A stretch of 64,000 bases of DNA from Leisingera sp. ANG-M7 (GCF_000813965.1 NZ_JWLI01000013.1:1-64000), one strand, 5' to 3'. Positions 35,940 to 44,694 are shown, counted from the stretch's first letter. A program made the numbers and translations. Notes: generated by a model not told the origin, from the letters alone.

Positions 35940-36773
35940 GTGACTGAAGCGACAACAGAATGGTTTTACATCATCGGCGGTGAGCGTCTGGGGCCGGTTA
36001 CCTTCCCTGACCTGAAAGCACGCTACGAGAACGGCGAACTGACGGAAAAGACACTTGTCTGGACCAAGGACTTTGCCGACGACTGGAAAAGGGCTGCCGA
36101 AGTTCCTGGGATGCGAGAGCCGAGTGAACCGCCGCTGATACCGGCCACTGAGATACAAAACCATTGGCTGTACATGCTGATTTCAGTCCCTCTGGTGATG
36201 GCCTTCGCCGAGGTCATTTTGCTGAGGCACGGCACGGCTTCCTTCAACACGGGTGGCCTGCCTGGACTGTCGTTCCTGCTGTTCTTCTTTGCCAACACGA
36301 TCTGTGCGCTGCTCGACCAAAACGCTGTTGAACGGAGTGGTCGCAGGGATGCCGTGAACGGCTTGTTGCTTTGGATTCTCCTGCTCGTCCCAGCATATAT
36401 CTACTTGCGCTCGAAGCGGACAGGTCTGGGCAGCGGGCCATTAGTCGCGTGGATTGTTGCCCTGGTGCTAGGCGGCTTCATTACAGCGGCATGGCCAGGA
36501 GGCGTCTATGCCGGGGCGGGTTTGCCGAAGTGCGACAGCAAGGCATCCTTGAGCATGGTTGAGGACCTCTACCCTGACATCCCGATCAACTTTGGTAAGG
36601 CCAAGGCGGTCAGCATCACTGGTGTTGAGCAGGTTTCGCACTCAGAAACGCTTGGCCAGCGAAAGTGCCGGGCCGTCGTGACCAACACCAGCGGCATCGA
36701 CACACCAATCGCCCTCACGATCTCCGAGCAGGACGGTCAGTACTATTTCCACGTGCGCTTTGATGGCTTCTAG
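35940..36773 (+). CDS. GYF_2-domain membrane protein
   Basis: 277 residues from a GTG at 35940 behind ACGGAGG. Residues ~7-58 are a GYF_2 (DUF4339) domain: WFYIIGGERLGPVTFPDLKA, VWTKDFADDWKRA. Four hydrophobic segments follow (YMLISVPLVMAFAEVILL, LSFLLFFFANTICALL, LLLWILLLVPAYIYL, PLVAWIVALVLGGFITAAW), and the last ~90 residues form a soluble domain with two Cys. GYF_2 proteins are common membrane proteins of unknown role. Followed 43 bp later by a lipoprotein gene. Confidence 0.78.
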   Translation: MTEATTEWFYIIGGERLGPVTFPDLKARYENGELTEKTLVWTKDFADDWKRAAEVPGMREPSEPPLIPATEIQNHWLYMLISVPLVMAFAEVILLRHGTASFNTGGLPGLSFLLFFFANTICALLDQNAVERSGRRDAVNGLLLWILLLVPAYIYLRSKRTGLGSGPLVAWIVALVLGGFITAAWPGGVYAGAGLPKCDSKASLSMVEDLYPDIPINFGKAKAVSITGVEQVSHSETLGQRKCRAVVTNTSGIDTPIALTISEQDGQYYFHVRFDGF

Positions 36774-36816
36774 GCGCCCGGGTACCCACATTTCTAACAA
36801 AGAAAGCGCTCCCTCT

Positions 36817-37188
36817 ATGACAAGATTTTTTAAACTCGCCGCAGCAACAGCAACACTCCTGACAACACAGGCATGCATCCCGGCATCGGTCCCTATCAGA
36901 AACGCTGATGGAGAGGCGTTGATGGTATGGTTTTACCCGGGCGGCGAAATGCTACCCGACCTTCTGGTGATCAATGACGTCAACTACTTCGGCAAAGCCC
37001 AGTACCAGTTTGACGACAATCTAGGGGATATCGGGTTCCGCTTCAAAACCGGTGAGCGCGTCCGGGCTGAGTGCATTGAGGCCGGGAAGGACATACTCGG
37101 CCAGGACCAGTGCCTCATGTATAAGGTCTTCTGGAGCGACTTTGACCTGTTTCCGGTGGGTACCATCGCTCCCAATCCGATCATCTGA
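36817..37188 (+). CDS. Hypothetical lipoprotein
   Basis: 123 residues from the ATG at 36817. Lipobox-like LLTTQAC at residues ~14-20; the mature part (GEALMVWFYPGGEMLPDLLVINDVNYFG...) is small and aromatic. No family recognised. Probably in one unit with the GYF_2 gene. Confidence 0.6.
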   Translation: MTRFFKLAAATATLLTTQACIPASVPIRNADGEALMVWFYPGGEMLPDLLVINDVNYFGKAQYQFDDNLGDIGFRFKTGERVRAECIEAGKDILGQDQCLMYKVFWSDFDLFPVGTIAPNPII

Positions 37189-37333
37189 ACCGAAGGCCCA
37201 GAAAGCGATGGCGCTGTCAGGTTTGAATTTCTCTGGCGGACTTGGGCAAAATTCCCAGGGGCGGCAGAAAAGCGATGCGCAAGTAGGCTTTAGCAGCCTT
37301 TGCACGAACGCTGGCATTCCGGGGGCCGCTGGC

Positions 37334-37723
37334 TCACCTCGTCGCCGGTTTGATATCCAGGAGCTTTGTGCCGTTAAGGCAGTCCAATCCCCGAACCCCT
37401 AGCTTGCCCTCTGCAATCCATTGAATCGGCACTGTTGAGGCCGCTATTGGGTTGGGCCGATGCGGTGAACGAAGGGCGAATGTGCCAACCTCTCTTCCGT
37501 CAGCACGCGGTCCGTGCGCTTGAGTGACCAGAGTTCTGTCAACACCCTCGAACCAATACAGCAAAAGTACCGATTGGCCCACTCGCAGACCGTTCAGGCC
37601 GGGTGCAAACGCTGCGTCCAAGATGACCTCACATTCAGGCCCATCCGACTGGGTATTGTTCGGACAATCTTCCAGTCGCTTGTAGGGCGTTTTGATACAG
37701 CCGATCTGGTTGAGTTCAGCCAT
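37334..37723 (-). CDS. TrmO/TsaA-like (UPF0066) protein
   Basis: 129 residues from the ATG at 37723, behind GGAGGCGAGGCTT; two in-frame ATGs upstream lie inside an operator. IGCIKTPYKRLEDCPNN at the start and GTFALRSPHRPNPIAAS are the hallmark of the TrmO fold, which methylates N6 of t6A37 in tRNA using SAM. It is shorter than E. coli TrmO (~235 residues) but normal for archaeal/alphaproteobacterial single-domain forms. Divergent from a TetR gene; carriage on an island suggests a specialised role. Confidence 0.85.
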   Translation of the reverse strand: MAELNQIGCIKTPYKRLEDCPNNTQSDGPECEVILDAAFAPGLNGLRVGQSVLLLYWFEGVDRTLVTQAHGPRADGREVGTFALRSPHRPNPIAASTVPIQWIAEGKLGVRGLDCLNGTKLLDIKPATR

Positions 37724-37738
37724 AAGCCTCGCCTCCAT

Positions 37739-37761
37739 AATCATACTTTTGAGTTTGATTA
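37739..37761. promoter_or_regulatory. TetR-type operator between the TrmO-like and TetR genes
   Basis: ATCATACT-TTTG-AGTTTGAT is an inverted repeat with one mismatch. The same sequence with a different centre recurs at 40468-40490 before the EamA gene, and a related perfect palindrome lies at 40515-40540. Likely bound by the TetR protein encoded at 37833. Confidence 0.75.
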
Positions 37762-37832
37762 TCTTGTGCTTGAGCTAAGGTCAACATTTTCATACTAATG
37801 AGGATGATTATTCGGAGGCTAGCTTTAGCACT

Positions 37833-38423
37833 ATGGGTAGAATGGAAGAAAAGAGAGAAGCGAAGCGCCTCTCAATCTTGAACGCCGCGCGGGAAGAATT
37901 TCTCTCAGCAGGCTATGAAGCCGCAAACATGGACAGGATTGCGTCACTCGCGGCCGTTACCAAACAAACCGTCTATCGCTATTTCCCGTCCAAGATCGAG
38001 CTGTTCGAAGCTACTGTCAGGTTTGTGGGGCAATCAAGCAATGCTGACTTCGTGCGTCACCTGAAAGATCCTGACACCCGGGCAGCGTTGGAGGGCTTCG
38101 CCCAGGGATTTATACGCTGGCACATTGCAGATGAGCCCTTGCGCATATTCAGATTGCTGGTCGCCGAAAGCGCCAAGTCGCCTGAGATCATAGAGAGCTT
38201 TTTTGCCGTGGCGCCGGATGAGACGAGTGCGGCTTTGTCACAATTTCTGAAGGAACGGCTATCCGTTGCCGATCCAGATGAGGCTGTGCTTCTTTTTACG
38301 TCGATGCTTTTCGCGTTCCGGGATGACGTTCTGTTCGGAAGAGGGCGACCGGACGAACAAGAAATCGTCCGGCTCGCTGAGGCCGCTACACGTGTGCTGC
38401 TGGCCGATCTAAAAAACGGCTGA
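37833..38423 (+). CDS. TetR-family repressor
   Basis: 196 residues. N-terminal HTH: RLSILNAAREEFLSAGYEAANMDRIASLAAVTKQTVYRYFPSKIELFEA (residues ~12-60), then an AcrR/TetR_C-type ligand domain (FIRWHIADEPLRIFRLLVAES). Controls its own region, judging from the ATCATACT operators beside it and before the EamA gene. The stop lies one base before the GST stop on the other strand, so the two genes are convergent. Confidence 0.88.
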   Translation: MGRMEEKREAKRLSILNAAREEFLSAGYEAANMDRIASLAAVTKQTVYRYFPSKIELFEATVRFVGQSSNADFVRHLKDPDTRAALEGFAQGFIRWHIADEPLRIFRLLVAESAKSPEIIESFFAVAPDETSAALSQFLKERLSVADPDEAVLLFTSMLFAFRDDVLFGRGRPDEQEIVRLAEAATRVLLADLKNG

Positions 38424-39095
38424 TCAAGCCGCCGAGCTTGAATGCAGGCTGGCTGCGATAGCATGGCTTCGCAGGATTTTTTCAGCCGATCTTGCGTCGA
38501 AGTTCTCTACGACGGAGGCTTGCACCGACGGTCTGTCAAGGATGTTCATTGACCACCTTGCGACATTCGGCAAAGCGTCAAGAATACCCGCAGCGAACTG
38601 GCCATCAAGCAAGGCGATGGACCTGAACACGGGTGCAAAGGCCCCATCAATCAAGCTGAAAACTGGGCCATTGAAAAATGTGTTCTCGCCAATCGTTTCA
38701 TCGAGGGCACGGAGCTTCGTTCTCAGCTTCATTTTCTCAGCGTGGAATACATCCTGGCTATCCGTGGTTTTCAGCTCGTAGATGTGATCCAGCAGATCAT
38801 AACTGCGGCTGATCCACATACGGTTTTGCGCTTTCAGGAAGGCATCTCCAGGATGCAGGTCGTCGCTGGTTGCCTCGTTGACGAATTCATTTATGGCAGC
38901 GGATTCAAAGAGAACCTTACCGTCCGCCAACAGAAACGGCGTCATGCCTTCCGGTGAAACCTGGCGCACCCAGTCCGGCTTTTCGCCGGGCTCGATGTAG
39001 GTCACGGTGAATGCGGCACCCTTTTCCACCAAGGTAACAATCGCGGGCTGGATGAAAGGGCAAAAGTCATAACCCACGATTTCAAGTTTGATCAT
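38424..39095 (-). CDS. Glutathione S-transferase family protein
   Basis: 223 residues. Thioredoxin-fold start KLEIVGYDFCPFIQPAIVTLVEKG with a CPF active-site Cys (omega/beta-like), then SPEGMTPFLL (cis-Pro), VLFESAAINEFVNE (glutathione E-S pair). C-terminal helical domain to residue ~210. Second-to-last step of the leftward EamA / DUF442 / GST unit under putative TetR control. Confidence 0.85.
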   Translation of the reverse strand: MIKLEIVGYDFCPFIQPAIVTLVEKGAAFTVTYIEPGEKPDWVRQVSPEGMTPFLLADGKVLFESAAINEFVNEATSDDLHPGDAFLKAQNRMWISRSYDLLDHIYELKTTDSQDVFHAEKMKLRTKLRALDETIGENTFFNGPVFSLIDGAFAPVFRSIALLDGQFAAGILDALPNVARWSMNILDRPSVQASVVENFDARSAEKILRSHAIAASLHSSSAA

Positions 39096-39104
39096 GGCAG
39101 CCTC

Positions 39105-39473
39105 TTAGTTCTGGATTTGGTCAGGATGATCAGTCAGCGCTTGCTGTGCGTGCAGCAGGGCGCACAACGATGCCGAGCGCTTACCCGAACCGCAGAAGGC
39201 TAAGACCGGGCTTCCGAGATCACTTAGCGCTTTGACGAATGCCGCCACATCGCTACTTGAAACCGCGCCAGGCTGAACTGGCACATAACGCAATTTCAAT
39301 CCGATTTTGCTTGCAGCTATTTCAAGGTCAGCAAACCTGGGCTGATCCGCGCTCTCACCATCGGGCCGGTTGCAGATGATCCCCTTGAACCCTGCGGCCT
39401 TAACTGCCGCCAGATCACTCACTGAAATCTGCGGGCTCACACTGACCTTGGATGAGATCCGTTTAATGTCCAT
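39105..39473 (-). CDS. DUF442 (TIGR01244-type) phosphatase-fold protein
   Basis: 122 residues: ISPQISVSDLAAVKAAGFKGIICNRPDGE is the family start, and VLAFCGSGKRSASLCAL carries the Cys-x4-Arg-type P-loop of the cysteine phosphatase / rhodanese-like superfamily. In related genes this domain is linked with sulphide or persulphide handling together with Blh/SQR. Here it lies between GST and EamA genes, fitting thiol detoxification. Confidence 0.82.
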   Translation of the reverse strand: MDIKRISSKVSVSPQISVSDLAAVKAAGFKGIICNRPDGESADQPRFADLEIAASKIGLKLRYVPVQPGAVSSSDVAAFVKALSDLGSPVLAFCGSGKRSASLCALLHAQQALTDHPDQIQN

Positions 39474-39531
39474 CTAAAGCTCCTTGTCAGAAAAGGCGGT
39501 TGCAGGCGGAGAGAGCTGAAGCCTGCCAGCT

Positions 39532-40422
39532 TCAGCCTTCCTCTCTGGTTAGATGCAGTGTGTAGGCCACGATCGTGACCAGGATGATGGCACCGCCGAC
39601 CAAGCTGTTGGCACCCGGCACCTCAGTGAAGAAAATGAATGCCCAGATCGGAGCCAAGACAGTTTCCAGCATCAGCGTCATCGACACTTCGGTCGCAGTG
39701 GCATAGCGGGTTGCGACCATCGACAGAACCCGGCCAAACGGAGCGGTAAGCAGGCCCATCGCGCCCATGATCAGCCATGTGTTCAAGCTGAAGGCCGATG
39801 GCTCGGTGAAGAAGAACATTGTCAACGCCAGCAGGAAGCCTCCAACACCCACTGCCCCCATGCGGCTCACGTCGGGAAACTTGCGTAAGAGTGTCATCAT
39901 CAGGGCGAGGCACGAGACCGCAAACACAGCCAGCATGTCTCCGAACCAGTTGCTGGTGCCGGTCGAGCCAGACACCACAACTGCAATGCCGGCAAATACG
40001 CCGACAATGGCAAACAATGTTTGTCCGGACACTTTTTCACGCAGGAATATCCAGCTGAACACCGCTGCAATCGCTGGTGTCGTGCTGAAGATCAGGAACG
40101 TGTTTGCGACAGAGGTGTTCTTAATCGCGAATACCAGCCCGCTGGCGCTTCCCAGCATTAAGATACCTGCTGCCAGCAAGGGCCACCCGCTTTCACGCAA
40201 TACCTTAAGAACACCTCTCTTGTCTTTCAGCTGAATGACGACAGCCATTGAGATCGCGGTGAAGAGGCCGAAGAGGAACGAGGTTTCAAGTTCTTCTACG
40301 CCGGAAAACCGGATGAAAACCGGATCGAGGCTCATCAGCGCTGCCCCAATGAGCGCGATTCCAATGCCTTTGAGCCGCACGTTCCGGCTAGGTTGGATGC
40401 TTGTTGTTTCAGACATTGCCAT
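39532..40422 (-). CDS. EamA/DMT-family transporter
   Basis: 296 residues from the ATG at 40422 (40416 is equally possible). Ten membrane segments in two EamA repeats (IGIALIGAALMSLDPVFIRFSG opening repeat one; GDMLAVFAVSCLALMMTLLR opening repeat two). Inner-membrane metabolite or drug exporter. Two ATCATAC operators lie 50-120 bp upstream, so it is likely repressed by the TetR protein and induced by the exported compound. Confidence 0.9.
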   Translation of the reverse strand: MAMSETTSIQPSRNVRLKGIGIALIGAALMSLDPVFIRFSGVEELETSFLFGLFTAISMAVVIQLKDKRGVLKVLRESGWPLLAAGILMLGSASGLVFAIKNTSVANTFLIFSTTPAIAAVFSWIFLREKVSGQTLFAIVGVFAGIAVVVSGSTGTSNWFGDMLAVFAVSCLALMMTLLRKFPDVSRMGAVGVGGFLLALTMFFFTEPSAFSLNTWLIMGAMGLLTAPFGRVLSMVATRYATATEVSMTLMLETVLAPIWAFIFFTEVPGANSLVGGAIILVTIVAYTLHLTREEG

Positions 40423-40467
40423 ACCCTTCGTTTTGCAGGAGGGGCCAACGATGTGCGGGCGCCCCAA

Positions 40468-40490
40468 AATCATACTTGCAAGTTTGATTA
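40468..40490. promoter_or_regulatory. TetR-type operator upstream of EamA gene, proximal
   Basis: AATCATACTTG-CAAGTTTGATT, an 11+11 inverted repeat with a single mismatch; matches 37739-37761 outside the central bases. Confidence 0.75.
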
Positions 40491-40514
40491 TGGGGATTCG
40501 GGTCGCTAGTCAAT

Positions 40515-40540
40515 AAAATCATACCACGTAGTATGATTTT
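40515..40540. promoter_or_regulatory. TetR-type operator upstream of EamA gene, distal
   Basis: AAAATCATAC-CACGTA-GTATGATTTT, a perfect 10+10 inverted repeat with the ATCATAC core shared by the other two sites. Its 6-bp centre makes it a spacing variant. Confidence 0.7.
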
Positions 40541-40755
40541 TGTGGTACGGTAAACCCAAGCAGCAATAGCAGTCGCTCAGGAAAGTCGCAGCATCTCGCA
40601 GAAAGGGCTCGGACCACACCTTCGCGGCGATTTACACCAATGCCTGTTTTTGAGCGAGAGCAACAGCCTTACAGCCTCAACCAGTTGAACTCCCCGCCAA
40701 CCTCCCGGACGCCGTCTAAGACAAACCAACGTTTGTCGGCTACGGAGGGAGCGGA

Positions 40756-41409
40756 ATGGCAGAATATGTTGTCTACTATCGGGTTTCGACAGAACGGCAG
40801 GGACGGTCCGGCCTGGGGCTGGAAGCACAGCGGGCGATGGTTGAGCAGTTCCTTCAACCCGCCGACAACGTGATCGCCGAGTTTACCGAAATCCAGTCCG
40901 GCAAACGTGACGACCGGGCCGAGCTGTGGAACGCGATCAACCTCGTCAAGAAAACCCGGTCCAAGCTGCTGATCCCGAAGCTGGACAGGTTCTCCCGGAA
41001 GGTATCGTTCATATCAGGGATCATCGACCAGGGCATTGAGCTGACCGTCTGCGAACACCCGAACGTGTCGACCTTCTTCCTGCATCTGCTGGCCTGCTTC
41101 GCCGAGGAAGAACGCCGCCAGATCTCTGAGCGCACCAGAGCCGCGCTCAGAGCCGCCAAGAAACGGGGAACCGTGCTTGGCCGGAACGCCCAAGCCTTGG
41201 CGGCTCAACGGCGTTTAGAGAAGCGAGATTTCTTCGAGACAATACGCCCTGAGTTCGAGCAGGCGGTTGCCGAGGCGGGGTCGTTCTCGGGCGTGGCACG
41301 GTTGTTGAATGAGCGGAGGGTGACGACATACAAAGGTGGCCGCTGGCATCCCCAGACGGTTAAGAATTACGCTGTATTCACGGACGGCAAAAAGTTGGGG
41401 ATTCCCTGA
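40756..41409 (+). CDS. Small serine recombinase (resolvase family)
   Basis: 217 residues. Catalytic domain EYVVYYRVSTERQGRSGLGLE (nucleophile Ser in RVST), KLDRFSRKVSFI (D-R-x-S-R) and CFAEEERRQISERTRAALRAAKKRG (E helix), followed by a short HTH-like tail (SFSGVARLLNERRVTTYKGGRWHPQTVKNY). It could resolve element dimers or invert DNA. A truncated cousin lies at 31033-31116. Confidence 0.9.
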   Translation: MAEYVVYYRVSTERQGRSGLGLEAQRAMVEQFLQPADNVIAEFTEIQSGKRDDRAELWNAINLVKKTRSKLLIPKLDRFSRKVSFISGIIDQGIELTVCEHPNVSTFFLHLLACFAEEERRQISERTRAALRAAKKRGTVLGRNAQALAAQRRLEKRDFFETIRPEFEQAVAEAGSFSGVARLLNERRVTTYKGGRWHPQTVKNYAVFTDGKKLGIP

Positions 41410-41456
41410 TTTGCTTACGGAAAGTGACCACCGTTAAAAATCTATGCGTACTGGAA

Positions 41457-42326
41457 TCACTCACTTTCGAATGAGATATGCCTCTCTTGTTCGAGAACGG
41501 GACCTGCGCCCCGCACATGAGGGTTCCTCCAACTTATTCCTCCCGCTCGATTTCGCATGAAATGGCCTTGGACCCAGTGCGCACGACGTCTCGCTTTGCT
41601 CTGCTCATCGCTGGAATTTGTTTCTTGAGACGCCTGAACTTGGCGTTTTCCCAGATCACCGAGCTTAACTTTTATGATCGTTCTGTTTGGCAACGTCCGG
41701 CCTGACTTTTGCGCGCGGCGCCTTTCAGCTCGGGGGTACGCTGGCACTTCTTCTTTTTCCAGCATGGCTTTGCGCTCGAACAGTATCGACATACCGACGG
41801 CTATGCTCAGAAAATCAAAGCAGAGGGATTTCTCTTGCTTAACTGCAGCGTCGTCGGAGATGGCGTCGCCGCTCGCACGGGCGAGCTTCAGCGTCGGCGA
41901 ATGCAAAATGTCAACCGAAGCCCCCTGAGACTTGAAAACAAGAAGATTTGGTAGCAAGCCGCCTTTGTTGGCATGATACACTTGAGTGTAGAGGGTGTCT
42001 TCGTCTTGGGTGACCAGCGCAGCGGGCCACAAGCCTGTTGCAGGTTCAGGTACCGTCAAGAGCATTGCTGGAAAGGGCAGCCGAACACTACTGAACATGC
42101 TGTCGAGGCCGTCATTCTGCATTTGAGCTGACAGGCTACGGAGCATCAGTTCTGCCTGCTCATCAATTTGATATGTTTGCGCGATATCGAAGATTTCTCG
42201 CTGCCGCTCCCCATGGAAATCAAGCTCCTGAAGAAGGTCAGAGGCGAGAGCAGCGCGTGACATGCCTTTCAGAGAAAGCAGGATTGAGGGATAGTGGTCA
42301 TAAAAATTCAGAAGATTGGCGAGCAT
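41457..42326 (-). CDS. Hypothetical protein with basic C-terminus
   Basis: 289 residues, no family recognised. Helical first third (LANLLNFYDHYPSILLSLKGMSRAALASDLLQELDFHGE), a beta-rich middle, and a basic end (SKARRRAHWVQGHFMRNRAGGISWRNPHVRGAGPV) of the sort that occurs in plasmid and prophage proteins that bind nucleic acid. Monocistronic, convergent with the recombinase gene. Confidence 0.6.
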   Translation of the reverse strand: MLANLLNFYDHYPSILLSLKGMSRAALASDLLQELDFHGERQREIFDIAQTYQIDEQAELMLRSLSAQMQNDGLDSMFSSVRLPFPAMLLTVPEPATGLWPAALVTQDEDTLYTQVYHANKGGLLPNLLVFKSQGASVDILHSPTLKLARASGDAISDDAAVKQEKSLCFDFLSIAVGMSILFERKAMLEKEEVPAYPRAERRRAQKSGRTLPNRTIIKVKLGDLGKRQVQASQETNSSDEQSKARRRAHWVQGHFMRNRAGGISWRNPHVRGAGPVLEQERHISFESE

Positions 42327-42659
42327 GAATCAAACCCCAAAATGTGCTGTGCAAAGCACCGTACATTCTTAGAGACCCGAGCCAAGGTCATTGGCCGTAA
42401 ATTTGTCATCACCGCTCTGCACATTCCACCTCTTTGACTAAAGCGCCAATTGGCCCCAGCACGTGGACCAAAGGGGGCAAAGACATATTCGCCTCCACCG
42501 TTTCCAGGCTGAACGCCGCCTTCAGGGGCAAGAGTTGCTCAATCTCCAACTGCAGTGATAGCGCAAGTTTCACTCTCCGGCCTCACAGATTACATCTATT
42601 TGACTGTCTAAGTTTCACATATTAGTTCTCTATCAAGGACAGGCACAAGGAGCTGCAAA
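42327..42659. other. Divergent intergenic space
   Basis: Only short frames; holds the promoters of the 289-residue gene (leftward) and the H-NS-like gene (rightward). Nothing else seen. Confidence 0.4.
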
Positions 42660-42983
42660 ATGACCACTACACTCGAGGAACTGGAGAGGCAGAAAATCGA
42701 AATCGAAGCTGCCATCGAGCGTGAGCGCGGCAAAGAGGAAGCGAAGAAGAAGCTTGAGGCGTTGGCTGAAAAGCTGGGCTATTCGATTGAAGAGTTGTTC
42801 GTCTCGACAGCAGATGGAGAGCATACGAAACAGCGCCGGGCTAAAGCTAAGCCGAAGTACCGTGACCCTGAAAACCACCGGAAGAGCTGGGCAGGTGAAG
42901 ATTCCGGGCGTCCGATGCCCGACTGGCTGCGGGAAAAACTGGACGCTGGCCACAAGCTGGAAGAGTTCCTTATCAAGGAATGA
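42660..42983 (+). CDS. H-NS-family nucleoid protein
   Basis: 107 residues. Coiled-coil oligomerisation helix (LEELERQKIEIEAAIERERGKEEAKKKLEALAEKLG) and a C-terminal DNA-binding part (KPKYRDPENHRKSWAGEDSGRPMPDWLREKLDAG) with the Y-R-D/N-P-E-N...(T/S)W-(S/A)-G-x-G-R-x-P-x-W pattern of H-NS. The usual glycine after W-A-G is replaced by Glu-Asp-Ser-Gly. Such proteins silence AT-rich acquired DNA; this one may silence its own element. A hairpin terminator follows. Confidence 0.88.
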   Translation: MTTTLEELERQKIEIEAAIERERGKEEAKKKLEALAEKLGYSIEELFVSTADGEHTKQRRAKAKPKYRDPENHRKSWAGEDSGRPMPDWLREKLDAGHKLEEFLIKE

Positions 42984-43007
42984 CTACAGGTCGGCTCCAA
43001 CACAGAC

Positions 43008-43032
43008 AGGGCGGGGTTCCAAGCCCCGCCCT
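43008..43032 (+). terminator. Hairpin after the H-NS-like gene
   Basis: AGGGCGGGG (43008-43016) pairs perfectly with CCCCGCCCT (43024-43032) over a 7-nt loop, 25 bp behind the stop; the following TGCTGTTTCT is a weak T tract. Confidence 0.8.
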
Positions 43033-43133
43033 TGCTGTTTCTGCATACTTAAACTCCTACACGCCGAATACACAGGCATTAAGAATACTTCGAACACACA
43101 GTTACCTAAGCCGATACTAGACACGTCCGCAGC

Positions 43134-43442
43134 CTAGTAGACAAAAGGGCGGTTCAGAGTGATGTAACGTGACAATACCTCGGTCAGTCCATGCAGTACT
43201 AAGGTATCAACGGCCGCTGCTCGAACTCCAGCACTTGTGGCTCCCGATTTTGCATTAGCGCCGAGAAGATCGAAGCTGCTGACAAGTTCCGGATTACTTT
43301 CACAAACAAAGGTGACGACTGCTTGTTCATTCAGAAGGCACAAGTGCCCTTCAAAGGCAGTCAGAAGATCTACACTCTTTTCAACACTAGTTACAACGGG
43401 GTCAATCGCGATGTCATCTAAGGGGGGGCATAGTGCGCTCAC
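43134..43442 (-). CDS. Hypothetical protein
   Basis: 102 residues, no family, no signal peptide. Acidic N-terminal half, HGLTEVLSRYITLNRPF at the end. Low support: moderate length, no clear ribosome site. Confidence 0.35.
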   Translation of the reverse strand: MSALCPPLDDIAIDPVVTSVEKSVDLLTAFEGHLCLLNEQAVVTFVCESNPELVSSFDLLGANAKSGATSAGVRAAAVDTLVLHGLTEVLSRYITLNRPFVY

Positions 43443-43825
43443 TCCTTTAAACCAAGCACAACAAATCAGAACCAGAACGGCTACTCACAGTTCATACGAG
43501 AACACGAACGCCGCCAAAAGGAAGGTCTTCCTGCTGACTGCGCGATTCGTGTTCATGGTCATCAGCACTACGAATATTACCGCCTCTGATCTAGTATACA
43601 CTTACATAATTCTCTAAAGTGATACACGATGGTTTCATATTATAGCTTTGCTTTTCTGTTATCAGTTCTCCTTTTGAGGTTGACTGCTGTGGAATCATAT
43701 GATCAAAGCGATGATGTGACGCGATGAGGGTCAACGCCCTCTAGCGCCATTCTCAAAAACAAACCACGAAACAAGCCCTTTCGAGGGCATTCTACACCTG
43801 TGACTTACAGGAGGGGTACTGAACT
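43443..43825. other. AT-rich stretch upstream of the four-gene unknown cluster
   Basis: No supported gene. Contains AT-rich promoter-like DNA around 43600-43700 and the ribosome site of the next gene. Confidence 0.4.
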
Positions 43826-44173
43826 TTGACCAGCATTCTCACATCAAAATACCTAATGACTCTACGGGAATATGTCGATTCCATCGCCAGGATGGCCGAC
43901 CTGAACGTGAAACCGGACTGGTTCTTGGAGGAATCTAAAAAGTGTGACGGCAACGAGCCAATGCATTTCTCAAAATCGTGGGACAACATCAATGCGTTCT
44001 GCCACAAAGGTCGTTTTGCAACTCCAAGAGAGCAATTCGACGCTTGGTACTGGTGCAGGGTCGCCATGTTCCATCTCCTTCACAAGACAGGAGACGTCGA
44101 AAACTGTGTGAAGTTGGAAAAGTTTGGAGACGGGCTGAACCAACATTTGGACTGCCTCACCAAACCCCACTGA
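43826..44173 (+). CDS. Unrecognised protein, cluster gene 1
   Basis: 115 residues from a TTG at 43826 about 10 bp behind AGGAGGGG. Cys- and Trp-containing soluble protein (WYWCRVAMFHLL, ENCVKLEKFGDGLNQHLDCL). First of four same-strand genes 43.8-45.4 kb with short gaps (26, 12 and 35 bp), all of unknown family and with similar, lower GC. Confidence 0.6.
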   Translation: MTSILTSKYLMTLREYVDSIARMADLNVKPDWFLEESKKCDGNEPMHFSKSWDNINAFCHKGRFATPREQFDAWYWCRVAMFHLLHKTGDVENCVKLEKFGDGLNQHLDCLTKPH

Positions 44174-44199
44174 ACAACACAATACAAAAGGATAGCAAC

Positions 44200-44682
44200 A
44201 TGAACGAAGTTTACATCTACGATTGTTCGATTTCAAAGTCCAACCGCAAGGCGTTCAAGAAGTTCGTCAAGCGAGCGGACTTGATCAAACCCGCCAAGTG
44301 GTATCTCGACTTGATGGTAAAACATGCCAAGAAATATGAAAAAAAGCGTACCGAAAAACACGTACTTGGAGCTGAATCGCTTGTGTCTCTGGAGTCATAT
44401 AATGATTTCGGCATGGCTCACAACCTCGACAAAAAGGGTTATTTGGGACCGTCAACACCGTTTTACCAAGCAGTAGAGCGGATCATGGCACTTTACATGT
44501 TCAATTACGATGGAAAGGGCGACTTCTCTGAATGTTGCAAGGTCTTCGACGTTGAGGTGGAGAAGATGTATCGCACCTGTATCAAAGATTGGTTGAAGGT
44601 TGACCCGATTGCAGTCGCTCACAAGCTGAAAGGAGGGGAAGTTTGTCGTCTGATTTCAGAAGGCATGACTTTCAGAAACTAA
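44200..44682 (+). CDS. Unrecognised protein, cluster gene 2
   Basis: 160 residues from the ATG at 44200 (AGGATAGCAAC upstream). Highly basic N-terminal half (SKSNRKAFKKFVKRADLIKPAKWYL, KHAKKYEKKRTEKH), neutral C-terminal half with CCKVFDVEVEKMYRTCIKDW. The charge suggests nucleic-acid binding, but no domain is recognised. Confidence 0.6.
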   Translation: MNEVYIYDCSISKSNRKAFKKFVKRADLIKPAKWYLDLMVKHAKKYEKKRTEKHVLGAESLVSLESYNDFGMAHNLDKKGYLGPSTPFYQAVERIMALYMFNYDGKGDFSECCKVFDVEVEKMYRTCIKDWLKVDPIAVAHKLKGGEVCRLISEGMTFRN

Positions 44683-44694
44683 GAGGAAAAGAAT

